64,000 bases of DNA from Lycocorax pyrrhopterus obiensis. Taxonomy: Eukaryota > Chordata > Aves > Passeriformes > Paradisaeidae. The stretch is taken from contig JACSVZ010000015.1 of the NCBI GenBank assembly GCA_014706295.1, forward strand, positions 60,509,535 to 60,573,534. The letters run 5' to 3'. How positions within the stretch are numbered: the stretch's first letter is position 1; each line of letters begins with the position of its first letter. The position numbers and the translations under genes were made by a program. The notes beneath the pieces are model-generated. The model was not told the DNA's origin and did no database searches. It saw only the letters and a program-made list of their open reading frames with translations. Shown in pieces: positions 31,531-44,700 of the stretch.

Positions 31531-33498
31531 GTGAACACAGTGCGAAGTATTGCTGAGCTGTAACACCTTTAGATGGTTCTAAAAATAAAAGAGACTTCTG
31601 TTTAATCCCAGTGTCGGGATTTTTAGGATTGCTTGCTCCTGCAGAGGCAGCTAAATAGATCCTGACACAGAGTACCAAGGAAGGAAATGTACGTGTTTAT
31701 TTTGGAGTGTTTGGGTCATTGGATAGAAAACCTATAGGAAAATGGAAAACATGCAGCAGAAATTTATTTCTAAAGGGAAGGGGGAGAAAAGTAAAGGAAA
31801 TTCCCTCACAGCCTGCTTGGAGCCAGGTTTTACGCTGGTGTAAATCTGAGGCTAGGTTAAAATTATTGGAAGCAGCTCACATCCTATACCAGTAGAAAGC
31901 AATACAGCAGTGGTGACTTGAGGCCCTGAGGAACTGGCATTACCAGAAGCCTGTATCAGGGTCTGCCCAGGGTTCTGTGCTAGGATCAGATCCAGCTCCC
32001 ATCCAGAGTGGAGCTGTGTAGGGGTCCCTGTCCCTTGTTAAGTGTCCATAAATGTTTCACGTATTACGTGTCAGCCTCTTCCTCTTCCCACCACCCTATC
32101 AAGGCCCTCCTTGATCACATTAAAACACCATGTGATCTTTGCAGCAATGATTCTCATTCTCTTGTCCTTAGGTCTCAGTTCTCACCAGCTGTGCAGACTG
32201 AGAGCATGTTCTTTGTGACCTCCTCAATACGTTTGCGTTATCAGCTATTACATCTTTTACCACACGTCATTGAATTTGATGCATCAAGACTTCCACACAG
32301 CTTGCCCCTGCTCTCTAGGAATTCCACAAATAAATCACTGCCCTGCACTGCAAACTGTCAAAGAGTTGCTGACATGCTCTGCAGCAGAAAGGCACTGGAT
32401 AACCTTTGGCACCAGAACGCTATTTTTAAGTGCTTTAATAAAGAGCACCATTGTATTTGAAAATGTACAGCTATGGTGAGAGGAGTTAATGGTTTGCACA
32501 TGATGCATTACACCCAGGATAAAATTCTTCATCGAAAAGTTAAAAATCCCAAGCAGTAACCACACACACAAAATTGTTAAGGATACTCTGTGGCTTGAAG
32601 CTCTTGCCTCTGTCTGAGCTTTCTGAGCAGCCTTTGTGAAACTGAGCCCAGATTTATAAAAGCCAAGCTTAATGATCCAGACGCTTTTCCACACCACAGG
32701 GTCAGAGCCTTGGGCAAAGGTTCCCCCCATTCACAGTCACGAGTGGGGGTGAGAAAGGGGTGCTGGATGTGTCCAAACAGCTGCCTCTTGGCTTTGTGAG
32801 TGCCCCAAAGAAAAAGGACACCAAAGCATCTGTGGTGTTTCTGCAAAGGGGAATTGACTGTGTGCTGTTTATAACCACCCTTGTGGTAATCAGCAAGTGT
32901 CTGTATGTTCTTTAAATAGACACATTACTCTAAGGAAACACCCAAGTCAGCACCTCTGCATCCTGCTATGAGAGAGGAAACCTGACCTACAAGGCACCAA
33001 AATTTGCTGTCTTTTGGCTAAGGGGCAGAAATATTCTAGCTAAGGCCTGACTGCTGCTTGCTTGGAGAGTTTGCTTGCTTCAGCTCTCACGGAAGTCAGT
33101 TTTACTCTGGGGTTACTCCAGTTAGAGTTGCTCAATAATTACACAATTGGCAGTGAGAAAAGAACCAAGCCTCAAGGAACTGCTTCCTAAGGAAAGCAAG
33201 GATATGATCGAGTAATTGATCAGTTTATAGATTCCTCATTTATTCTCACTAATTGCTGTTTGATATAGAAATATTTCCAAAATTTTGTCCCAGGAAATTG
33301 CTGCTCTTTTATCTGATGCTCAAGTCTGACCGTATGAATAATTCAAAACTAGACAAGACGAGCCACCAGAGAGTGTGTTAAGCAAAGTGAGGATAGAGTT
33401 GCAGCTGATTGGAAGAACAGAGAAGATGGTCTTCCTCCTTCCTCAGTGCCTGCAGAGGAAAGTTCTGTACCACAGATTGCTAAACTGATGTGGTGCTT
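31531..33498. other. non-coding interval
   Basis: About 2 kb. The longest frame here is 150 codons (plus strand, 32,008-32,460) but has no recognised motif and a low-complexity Ser/His stretch. An AATAAA occurs at about 32,438. I see no gene. Confidence 0.65.
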
Positions 33499-33858
33499 CA
33501 AAGAGAGAAGACTGAGAGGGGATCTCATCAATGCATATGAGTATCTCAAGGGTGGGTGCCAAGAGGACGGTGCCAGGCTCTTTTCAGGTGTGCCCAGCAA
33601 CAGGACAAGGAGCAATGGCCATAACTAAATACAAGAAGTTCCACCTCAGTGAGAGGAAGAACTTCTGTACATTGAGGGTGGCAGAGCCCTGGAGCAGCTG
33701 CTCAGGGAGGGCCTGGAGTCTCCCTCTCTGGGGACATCCCAAACCCACCTGGACACGCTCCTGTGTCACCTGCTCCAGGTGACCCTGCCTGGGCAGGGGG
33801 TTGGACTGGGTGATCTCCAGAGGTCCCTTCCAACCCCAACTATTCTGTGATTCTGTGA
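33499..33858 (+). mobile_element. CR1 LINE 3' fragment, about 360 bases
   Basis: Sense CR1: AGACTGAGAGGGGATCTCATC, GAGTATCTCAAGGGTGGGTG, GTGAGAGGAAGAACTTCTGT, TGATCTCCAGAGGTCCCTTC and the end CTATTCTGTGATTCTGTGA. It includes the last part of ORF2 with frame breaks and the 3' UTR. Confidence 0.95.
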
Positions 33859-35498
33859 CAAGGAATGTCACCTACAGACTTTTGAGGCATTTCTCTAAAA
33901 TTCCCATCAAGCAGCACTGCTGGTAAAGCTTTGAAATCTGTTTGGGACTCAGGAAAGGAAGATGACAGAGGGCTGCAAGATGTCATTGTACAAATGGTGT
34001 AGTTCACCAAAAATAAGACCCTGAAGACTTACCCCTGTCCTCACCCTACAATTATGGGGTGGGAGTGACCGTGGAACACAGCTTTTAGGACACCATAGAA
34101 TATATTTGACCTCCAAGCAGTTCTCAGAGCACCTTGTCATACGTAATTAGTGAGGATGCTGGTGTTTATTTAGGGCTTGTGGTCGTGAAAAATAGAACAA
34201 AGAGATTTGGGGGCCGGGGGGGTGGGGATGGGCAATAATCAAGGCAGTAAAATAATTTCTCAGCTTTCTATGCTTTTTCTCTCAGATTTTCTATCACAGA
34301 ATCAAATCAAACCTCACCTTATCCAGTTAGCTCACTTAACTCACTCTTTTTTGACAGCACATGCTGTGCAAGACTTTTTTCCTACATTCCCTTTTGCCTA
34401 CCATCCTTCCATTTGATTCTTGCTGTATCATGTTAAAGCTGGAAGATCTTACAATTTCAAAGTGGTTTTGAGAGCCCGTTGTCAGACTGACAGAAGGCAG
34501 CAGGGAATGAGCTTACCTTGCTATTTTCCTCAATAGTTCTCTTTGAGATGAAAATTCCTCCTTGGCGCATACAGTCCTAAATGAAAGAGCAATTTCTGAC
34601 TTGCTTGCTTTTTGATTTACTTCTTTAGTCTGCACGTGTCTCACAGATATTTCTCCAGCCTCTGCTCCTTATGGGCCAGTTTCATCTTACATCACTCTTC
34701 CATTTTTATCAAAGCTTTCCTTTTAACAGGGAGATGCTCTGTAGAAAAAGTTCAAATCAAAGTTTCCTGGAGCTTTGTGAGAGGAATCACCCTGCAATTT
34801 CAATTTTTTTCATGATGTTCAAGTCAGTGTTCTGGGATCTCTTTTTTTTTTTTTTTTTAAGTTAAAAGAAATCTTGGTTGGGGCTAAAATTAACGTTACT
34901 TTTTGAAAACATAAACTTGTAGTAGCACCTGAACTTTGCAGCTTATGCTCAACCATTCTTTTAAGTGTTCATTAATAAAATACTTAGTGAAGGCAGAGAA
35001 ATAATTAGTATCATCTGACATCACAGGCAGAAATGGAGGTTGTGTGTGGCCAAACAGTACAATTAGAGAGCATTACAGAAATCTAACTCGACTGACTCTC
35101 TTTAAGCCTGCTCTGCAGCTCCTTTGTTTCAAGGTGAAACAAGATAAAGGCTGGCTAGGTGAGTAATAAACTTATATCACAGACATTAATATGCACTAAT
35201 CAGATAGTAAAATCTTATTCAAAAGGCCTATTGTGTAAGACATTGTGAAAAGACAAACAGAGTTCCTGCCTGGCAGCTCTAGAGAGGCAAAAGGGAGAAT
35301 GAATTGATTTAACAGAAGATTAACACAAAGCATAGTAAAGTCAGTGCTTGTCTTTCCATGGACTTCCCTGGATTGCAGATCCCATGTGTCCATATGCACA
35401 TGTGTGTACATGTATGTCCTGCCTGTGGTTGTAGATGCACACATTTAACTGAGATGCAAGTCTTGCAGTGGCGCTTTATAAGTGCAGCAGTGCACGAG
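33859..35498. other. non-coding interval
   Basis: About 1.6 kb, with a T-run at about 34,841-34,858. No gene, RNA or transposon recognised. Confidence 0.7.
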
Positions 35499-36404
35499 AT
35501 CATAGACTCTTAGAATGGTTTGTGTTGGGAGGGACCTTAAAGCCCATCCAGTTCCAACCCCCCTGCCATGGCCAGGGACACCTTCCACTATCCCAGCTTG
35601 CTCAGAGCCCCATCCAGACTGGCCTCAGACACTGCCAGGGATGGGGCAGCCACAGCTTCTCTGGGCAGCCTGTGCCAGGGCCTCAGCACCCTCACAGGGA
35701 ACAATTTCTTCCTCATATCCAATCTAAACCCACTCTCTGTCAGTGTGAAGCCATTGCCCCTTGTCCTGTCACTCCAGGCCCTTGTCAAGAGTCTCTCTCC
35801 ATCTTTCCTGTGGGCTCCCTTCAGGCACTGCAAGGCCACAATGAGGTCACTGCAAAGCCCTCTCTTCTCCAGGCTGAACAATCCCAGTTCCCTCAGCCTT
35901 TCCTCCCAGCAGAGCTGCTCCATCCCTCTGCTGCCCTTGGTGTCCCTGCTCTGGACCGGCTGCAGCAGCTCCCTGTCCTTGCTGTGCTGGGCCCAGGGCT
36001 GGATGCAGCCCTGCAGGGGGGTCTCAGCAGAGCGGGGCAGAGGGGCAGAATCCCCCCTCCCCTGCTGCCCACGGGGCTCTGGGCTCAGCCCAGCTCAGAG
36101 GGGTTCTGGGTCCGAGCACACACGGCCGGGGCAGGGCCAGCTCTCACCCACAGCACCCCTGAGTCCTTCTGCCAGGGCTGCTCCCTCTGCTCATCCCCAG
36201 CTTGGATTGATCCCGGGGGTTCCCCTGATTCAGGTGCAGCACCAGCATTTGGTCTTGTTGAACCTCATGAAATGCCCATGGGCCACTGCCCGAGCCTGTC
36301 CAGGTCCCTCTGGATGCCATCCCATCCTTCAGGTGTGGTAACAAACCACTCAGCTTGGTGTCATCTGCAATTTGCTGAGGGTGCACTTCATCCCTGACTG
36401 TACC
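35499..36404 (-). mobile_element. longest CR1 copy in the window, with ORF2 C-terminal remnant
   Basis: About 900 bases of CR1 on the minus strand, from the 3' terminal repeats at 35,499 to the ORF2 region at about 36,404 (GCTGAGGGTGCACTTCATCC). A minus-strand frame at 35,588-35,923 keeps the C-terminal end of the CR1 ORF2 protein: EERLRELGLFSLEKR, then DRTRGNGFTL and RLDMRKKLFPV, RLPREAVAAPSLAV. There is no intact reverse transcriptase, so the copy is dead. A long opposite-strand frame (309 codons) is a shadow of it. It pairs closely with the inverted copy at 47.4-47.9 kb. Confidence 0.96.
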
Positions 36405-39400
36405 AAAAAAAGAACCCACATTTCTCTTGGCAATGAAATCAACGCCTGCTGTGTTTAATTGCTGCCACTCTCCTGGAATGGGTTGGTGTCCTATCCGTTG
36501 TACTGTGACAGAAACAGGGAGTGAGGGACGATCTATCCTGAGCAGAAATAGAGGATTACGTTTTAGAAAAAAGGTATTTTTGTGGAGAATAACAACGTGT
36601 ATTTTCATCCAAACAAGCTGTTCTATGAGGAGGAGAAGGGATTTCACTATTTGAATTTTCTGGGGTTTAGTGTATGCTGAGGTACTCAAATCCTACACTG
36701 AAGGCATGAGCTACAAAGGTTAAACCTAGCAAAGCACAGTTTTAGCAATGTGGGGGCAGGGTAAGAATGTATCTTTTCTCTCGCAGCATTTCAAGAACTA
36801 GTTCTCACAAATTTTTGAAATATTTTGTGCGGCATTTAGTGAAGCCACATCAAGACTCCCTCCTCAGCCCTTAAGAGATGCTATTGTCTTTTCAAACACG
36901 CTTTTTCAAAGCATACTCCTTCGCTGCTAAACTCATGATAAAAACCAGTGTGAAAGGCACAGAGAATTTTCAGTACATTAAACATTCCATTTGTGTGGCA
37001 AACAAGTAGCTCAGGAACTCGAGGAAAGTAGCCAGTGTCACAAAGTCTCATGAACAGGGGACAAGTTTTAAATGATGCTGAAGGAAGGTGGGTGCTCTCC
37101 CTCAAAAAGATTGACTGAACCCAGTGTGAAGTGCTCGTGTCCCTGAGAACTTCCAGACACAGGGGGTTTTGCTTGGATTTAGCTTTTATTTGTGAATGCT
37201 TACTCCCTAATTGCCCTTTGGCCCATTGTGGAGGAGGCTGGCTCCTACAGAAAAATCACTGTACCTTTTACCCAAATCCTATTTCCCAGCCTGTTCCTAG
37301 CTTTCCCTAACCTAGCAGGAGTAATCTCAGCCTCAAAACCCTACCCAAACTTCATCAAATAAATGCACTCTGCCTACCCAGCTCTCCTACTTAGTTTCAG
37401 TAGGAAAAATTCACACTGCAGGCTCCGTATTGCTGTGTTTTATAAAGTTCGTACGATGTAAATATACCAGGTCTTTGCCAAAATGTGCCCTACTTCTGAC
37501 ACAGCCACAAAAGTGGGGGGGGAAAATTGCTCAGTGCGTGGCACACACTGATGGCTCTGAAATGTCTTTGTGTGAAAGAATTTCTATAAATTATGTATAA
37601 ACCTGTTTTTGTTCATTTAAAGGCATTTCTTCTGGTGGCTTATTGTCTCAGGCTAATGTAAGCAGTTATGCCACCATCGTGCATTTACAAATTGGGCTAT
37701 GAATAAATAACAATTAAACTGTTTATAGTTTCATTTTCACATTTCACATCCTACTGGCACCGAGAATGTATAACTTGAAGGTTGAACCCAGGAATACGAT
37801 AAAGGAATGATGCACATGGCTAAGTGCTGGGTTTATAACATCTTGCTTGCAGATATTTCCTTTTGCATCTAATGGGAGGCGAGGGAAGACCCATGTTGCA
37901 GTTCATCTGAACCACCAAAGTTTACAGAGAAGGAAAAGAGTGGGTGGGAGAAGAGGAAAAGGGAGGGGAGGCTGGGGGAAAAAAAAATCAGCTGTTGTCT
38001 ATCTATATTCTAAACACAGAGTCCTCTGATCTACTGATATGTCATTCACACCAGCAATTTGATACCTTGAAAATATTTTGCACGGGGCTGATGATGTTAT
38101 GGAGAGTTTTCCTCCACCTCCTTTAACAAACAGGACCATGGGATGATTTTCCTCCCTTAGCCTGAGTCATTTCCGCTTCCGTCGCCTCGAGCTCTTTCAG
38201 CTACAACTGACAGCAGCAACCTCTCCATCAGGGGAGCCCTCCAAGTGTCCCTGCCCTGCTGCAGCTCGCAGGAATTCCGCATTGCTCTTTGGGGAAGCTG
38301 TTGTGACACTTGCCAGGGTGTCAGTGGAGTTATTGTGGTTGAACTGCCCACGTGGACATTCTCATTCTGCCTTTTTTTGTGGTTTGATTTGATCCAGTTC
38401 CAAACGAGCCTATGCTAAAGCCACACGGACATATCTACATGGAAAAGTAGCTTGAAATAGCTTGTAAGAGCTTGTATTCTTCCAATGTAGAGATGGTTAT
38501 TCCCACCCTAATTACCCTCTGGTATTGCCTACTGAAATCTTGGGTAGTTTGACATAAAAAATTGTTTCTATTATCTCTTTTATGCTACCAACTGTAAGCA
38601 ACTCTATCCAGCTATATAAAATGAGAACTTCCCTTTTCACAAGCATTCTGAAATGCCTTCAGTGAGTGATATTTCATAGATTTTACTGGAATACCACAGA
38701 TAAAACAGAGATCTTTGTAAGAAAAGATCATGCTGATGAGCGGTTGCTATAGAAATACTTTAAATATAAACAGCTTTAAACTTCAGCCATTGTGATGGGG
38801 AAAAAGAAAAGACAAAAACTTACAGGATTTACAACTCAAGAAAGCTGCTTCAAACCAACAAAGATGGCTCTTGAAGAGACCACAGATCCAGTTTTTCCTC
38901 TGACGTGCCCCTTTCTTCTCCCAGAGCACATCATAGGGAGCGGAAGCCGAGCCAAGACTTCTGCAGTTCCCACGGGAGCACGTCCGTGTTTTTGGCACTT
39001 CAGGCTGAGCCTGGAAGCAGTGGGGTGACAGGAGCAGGTAGCAGGCAAGGAGAGCCAATGTGTGAGGCACCAGCATTTCATCAGGCAGGACTGGAGGAGC
39101 CAGGACAGAGGCAGGGCATGGTTAGTGAGAGCCTGGAGCTTCTGGGGCACGGTCAGAGGAAGGGGTTTGGGCTTAGGAAGGAGTGGAGTGTGCTGGGGGA
39201 AAAAGGGCTTTGGAGGAAAGACAATCCTGGCAGAAGGGAGGGAGAAGTGGGAGCTGGAGGGCTGAAAGGCTCTGGAGGGGTAGAGCAGGGACAAACCTCC
39301 TTGTGGCAGGCAACCAAAACGAAGTACTGGTGGTGGCTGGGAGATGCAGGAGAGCTCTGAGATGAGATGGGTGGGAGCTGGGATGTCTGGGGCTCTGAGA

Positions 39401-42400
39401 GAGTTGGATTCACCATGGATGTACTTCTCCCCAGGCATTCTCAGTTACACTTGGGGTCTAATAGGGGGGACCTTATCAACTACCTTCACCTTCCTCATCC
39501 TCAGTTTGCTGTGAGGAAGGCAGGAGCTCAGCTCAAAGCTCTGAGTGGACCCGCTTTGAACTCGGAGGGTTTTGGCAGCAGAGCTGACAGCCCTGGCTGC
39601 TGCAGGCCCTGGGGAGCCTTGAGGGGTGCAGGGCTTCCCCCAGAGCTGTGTGAGCCACAAAGCTGCTTGTGAACGACTTTTGAATTCAGAATTGAACATG
39701 AGTTAGGCTGGGACACTCTGAGGAGAGCTTTATGTGCTGGGAAACCACTGCAATCCAAGGGGATTCAGGCTGTGAGACCCCGAGGACACCCCCTCCAAAG
39801 ACAATGTCAAAAGTGATGCAGATGTTCCCATTCAGAGACCTAAAGAGTGAAATCTCTGTCCCATGGGGCTGGAATTGTATTTGCAGAAACACAACTGTAG
39901 GGACTCCTGAGCAACAAGTTAAATGCTGCTGCTGTGATTGCTCAGGAGTCCACTTATTCATCACTGTATTTGGCAACATCTTAAGTTACTTCTCATTATT
40001 TCATTTAGAGCATGGAAATCATTAGAGAAAGAACTGAATGATAAGGTCCTTTGAGTTGGTTTTATGTTGAGAGCTTTATCTTTTAAGAATCTGAGTTATG
40101 ACATATCTTTAAAAAGCATTTGTCTCTATATCAAGCCTTTACAAGAGTTAGGAGGGAAAAGGAACAACAGACATTTCATCCTGAAACATAAAGGAATCAT
40201 GTGGATCTTGGCTTAGTTCAAGTTAATTTCTACTTAGGTGATAAATCTATTTTTCATAGATTTGTAACTTGGCTATAAAAGCATATTTGAAGCCTTGAAT
40301 GTTGGCAGTCAAAACTTTCAGGTCAGGAGAATATTTTTAGCAATTATTTTATTAAAAAAAAAGAAAAACATAAAAGGTTGTTTTCAAGTCTAGAAAGTTA
40401 AAGGGAGAGTTCTAAAAAGCATGGGTTGGGTCACATTTTGACACCCATGTTTGTTTTATTTTCCCTTAAAGAAAAGAAACAAAAATCCCATCCAACACGC
40501 TTCCAGCCTGACAGATAATAAGAGACATTTCAGATTGATCCTTTGAAAAACTGCCCACAGGGTTTTTTTCATAACCAAGAGTAAATAATCCATCTCAATT
40601 AATAACCCATAAAAAGCTGAAATCAAGGGACTACTGTGAATTTTAATGGCTGGGTTTAACGAGCACATCTTCAGCTTGTGCGGATCATTGTAACTCCAGG
40701 AATGGCAGCAGCACTACATCAGCCAGCACTCACTGAAGGTGTGGATAGTAAATACACACTACACTCCCTCCCTCAAAACACGTGACTAATTCAGCAATAC
40801 TAAGGCAGTAATTAAGATAATTAATACACTGGAAGGAATGAAGACCCAATGAGAGGAGACCAGTCAGCTCAGCATGCCACGTACGAAAAGCATCAGGACA
40901 ATTTTGGCCACGCGTTCTGGGGCAAACACCTCGCCACAGAATCTTGCGTTTCACAGTTTCCTTCAGCCTCAAAATTACAGAGGGGCTGAGTCAATCCTGC
41001 CAGGATTTGAGTTAGTGGTTCCAGGGAGACCAGGAGCTGAGACACTGGCACAGCTAAGCTGGGGAGCAGAGAAGGTGTGGAGCACACAGAGCAAACAGGA
41101 AGGTTCACTTCTGGCCTTTCACTCACACCCTCTTGTGTGTTTTTGCTACACAGTCTCTCTTCTGTGATTTAGGCTCCCTTTAACATTGTGGGCCAAATCC
41201 AGCTCTGGCTGCCAGGGTTCACCTCTTTGCGCTGTCCCTGTATGGCCAGGGGTGTCCTAAAAGAGCAGCTGCTGTTTTGTTGACACTAAGAGAAATCCAG
41301 ATTTGGTATAAAGATGATTCATCCACCTGCTCCCAGCTCAGACCAGGAAACTCTTTAGGACACTGTCTGGGCCAGACCTAAGGCACCCCCTGCAATGGAA
41401 CAACCCCTATGAGACCATTTTAGAGAAGTTATGGCATTAAATACTCTGGAGCCAAACTGATCCCAGCCCTGCAAAGTTTAGAGGGAATGGAAAGATGACT
41501 TTGACAGATTTTACTGTCACCACAGGTTCTGTATTCAGTTCAGCCCATTTGGGCCTGAAGATCTAGTTCTTCTAAGGTGACCAAATCAACATTTAAAAGC
41601 AATTCTCACCCCAAAGGAGGTCTTTGAGTTTATCTTCAGGTGTTTTACATCCAGCATTGACTTTTGTAGTCCCAGTTCCTACCTTAGTCTCTGTCCCTTC
41701 ACCCCTGCTCCTTCCACCCTCATCCTCCCTTGCTCTCTCCTCCCTGTCTCCTTCCTCCTGTGGCTGGGTCCCCCCCTCTGGGCTGCACACACCCTCCTAA
41801 TGATTTCTGCACATCTTCCAAGCACACATCCTTCCTACGGCGTGTCACAGGGCGCACCTCCCCTGCTGAACAACCGGCCTTTTCTTCCAGCTGCTGTCCA
41901 CCGGCTGGGTCCCAGCACCTCGCCACAGCCCAAAATAGAGCAGAGCAAGGAGGGGGGCAGCTGGGCAAGGTTTGGGCTATGCTGGGCTCAGTTTCACACC
42001 CAACAAAGCCGTGGGGCAGCAGCTGGGATGTTTGCAGCCTGTTTGCAATTAGCAAGGTAGCTGCGTTCGAGGAGGGGGATGTGTGCTTTCACTTAAAGGT
42101 AGAGCTCTGCTAACATCATTTAGGGGGAGAATCTCACCACTCAGCTATTTCAGCCAGGCTTTGAGCTGCTGCTGGAGCTCTTTCAGCTCCAGCCTAGGTA
42201 TTATGTAGTCCCCCTCGCTGCAGAATTGGAGCACCTCCCAAGTATTTGGAAACAGAAGTCGCAGCAACAATCTCCCTTTCTTACTTGGCAGCGAGAGGGA
42301 GAAATACTTGTCGTAACTTATGCATTTGTTTGCATATTCGTGGGTGGGATCAAGTTATTTGTTGATGTGTATATGGGAAGAATTAAATTTCTTTCAGTAA

Positions 42401-44160
42401 GTTGAAAATATTGTAGCACAAGGAAAGATGGCTTCAGTGGCAGTTTTCCACGTACGCACAGTGCAGCTCAGTGAGCTGCCTTGTGTCCCCTTGTGTTCCC
42501 TAGGTTTTGCCCAGAGGGCAAAGGTGTGGTCGAGGCCATGATCTGGAGCTCATCGTTCTTGTTAATTAGCTAATGGGGTCTCCCCAACATGAAGAACTTT
42601 CTGTCCCTTCCTTTCTGCCCCTTCCTTTCTGCTTCCAGGCAAAGCCACAGCACTGCTTTGGAAACACTTCTGTGCTCTGGAAAGCCTTTTGAAAGGGCTG
42701 AGCAGCCCACCCACGTGGCACAAACACCAATTGTTTGTTTGGAGAAGTCTCTCTCTAATAGAACATTCTTCACCCCACACCCTCTGTCACCCAGACAGGG
42801 CCGACTGCCCTGGGATGCAGTTGCTATCAGGAGCTCGCTGCATGGATCCCAGATATGACTGTACACGACGTGTACTCATCAGCTCACACATCTGTACACT
42901 GAGGGAGGACACACCTCAGAATGAGGTCAGCACGCTGCTGGGAAATACAGTTTAAACCTTCATGGGTTACCAACTTAGCAGGGATCAAGCCCAGGAGGTG
43001 ACTGAGCCTGGACAATCAATGGGAAATGATGAAATTGCTCACGGATCAATAGTGGGAGGGGAGAGAAAGGGTGGAAATGGAAGAATTCAATCCAGTTGCC
43101 TGCCTTAAATATAAACCAGAGGTAAATATGGTGGGCAAAAATAAATGTGAGGAGAAATAGGAAAGCTGGAATTTCTTCCCAGACTGAGATTTTTTACTCT
43201 CTGAACGCAATCTAAAGATATAGGATGTACTCTAGGACTGAATGCCTGGATGTATTTATCAGGAAGTTTCTCAGCTGGAAAAGGATAAAGAGCAAGAGGC
43301 TTTTTCTCTCTGGATGTGTTCTTGAAGAGAGTAGATAACCTTAAATTTCTTTCCTTTCTGTCCCCTGTTTAGGCAAAAATAAAAGGCACTGTTTCTTATT
43401 GTTCTCCTGTTAGTAACTAATTTCTCAGCAAAGATATGACATTTAACATACATTCCTATGGTAGTGGCATCGTTTTACTTCTCAAAGCTTCAGATTTTCT
43501 GGTGAAGTGTCTCTGGAATAATGTAAAACTTGGGCAAAAGGAGGTCTGTAAGTAATGCCCATTCTGGACTTAGAGGCCTGAAAAAGCCAAGCCTGCTCCT
43601 TCTCACTGTGAGTTAAGTCAGGTGTGAGGTACCACCCCACAGGAATGTTCCGTGTAACACAGTGCCCTACAGACAGGTGATGCAACAGCTGAGCTGTTCC
43701 TGGGATGTTGCATGTTAATTTGCCTCTGTTGCAACGTGCCCCACTAGGCCTGTCTGGCTCCTTGTCCCTGTTGCCGCAGCTCCACTCACCTCCCCAAAAC
43801 CTGAACCTGAGGCTTCCTGGTGGGTGTCTGCTTTTCCCACACCTCACCTAAAATAGCTTAAGCCTCCCATGTTGCCTGCTTTGCTACCAGTCCCTTTTTG
43901 CCACACAACCAGACGGGTGAGCTGAAGGTGCTTTTGTCTGTCCCAAATCGTGGGTGACCGACCAGGGATGAACCTGACCCGGCAGCCTCTGTATGGTCAC
44001 GTGCAACCAGCAGCACTCTGAGCTCATTAGGGCTTCTCCTCACACCATCAGTGGCTCTCTGAAGAGCTTTCTACAGTTTCAGAGTCGGGTTTATTGACCC
44101 CATACGTATTCCAGCATGGTACATCATGGTTTGGCTACCTGGTCTTACAGGTAATCACTT
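36405..44160. other. non-coding interval
   Basis: About 7.8 kb with no recognised gene and, notably, no clear CR1. It has purine-rich blocks (37,930-37,990; 39,110-39,300) that create long but featureless frames up to 200 codons. No splice-bounded exon could be supported. Confidence 0.65.
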
Positions 44161-44700
44161 CTCCAGGCACCTCCAGAGATCATCTAATCCTACCATCTGC
44201 TCAAGGCAGGATCAGGCTGCTCAGGACCATGCCCAGCTGGATTTTGACTATCTCCAAGGTCAGCGACTCCACAAGCTCTTTGGGCTACTTGTTCCAGTGT
44301 TTGATCACCCTTACAGTAAAAAGGACTTTTTCTGTTTAAGGTAGATTCTCCTGTATTTGCCTCTTGTCATGTCACTGGGAAAACTCTGGCTCCATCTTCT
44401 TTATATCCTCTTGTCAGCTCTCTACACACATGGATAAAATCCACCAAGCCTCGTCAGCCCAACACTCTCAGCCTCTCCTGGTAGACAGATACACCGATCC
44501 CTTAATCACCTTACTGGCCCTTTGCTGGATTCACTCTGTATTTCCATGTCTCCCTAATGCTGGGGGACCTCAGGACTGGATCCAGCGCTCCAGATGTGTC
44601 TCACCAGTGCTGAACAGAGAGGGAAGATCACCTCTTTGAACCTGCTGGTAAAGCTCTTCTAATGCATCTGGGGAGGCTCTTGCCTTCCTTGTCCTGGCAG
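44161..44700 (-). mobile_element. old, diverged CR1 fragment
   Basis: The block order follows reverse-complement CR1: AGAGATCATCTAATCCTACC, GGCTACTTGTTCCAGTGTTTG, TAAAAAGGACTTTTTCTG, CCCAACACTCTCAGCCTCTC, TGGATCCAGCGCTCCAGATG, CAGAGAGGGAAGATCACCTC. The identity is clearly lower than in other copies and the 3' terminal repeats are not recognisable. Confidence 0.85.

Noticed and set aside
32008..32460. 150-codon plus-strand frame
   Set aside because: No domain, low-complexity Ser/His parts, no splice or promoter support. An AATAAA nearby is not enough.
35468..36397. 309-codon plus-strand frame
   Set aside because: It is the antisense shadow of the CR1 copy; the same protein appears opposite the inverted CR1 at 47.4-47.9 kb.
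38836..39438. 200-codon minus-strand frame
   Set aside because: It comes from a purine-rich block; Ser/Pro/Leu bias and competing frames on the other strand point to chance.
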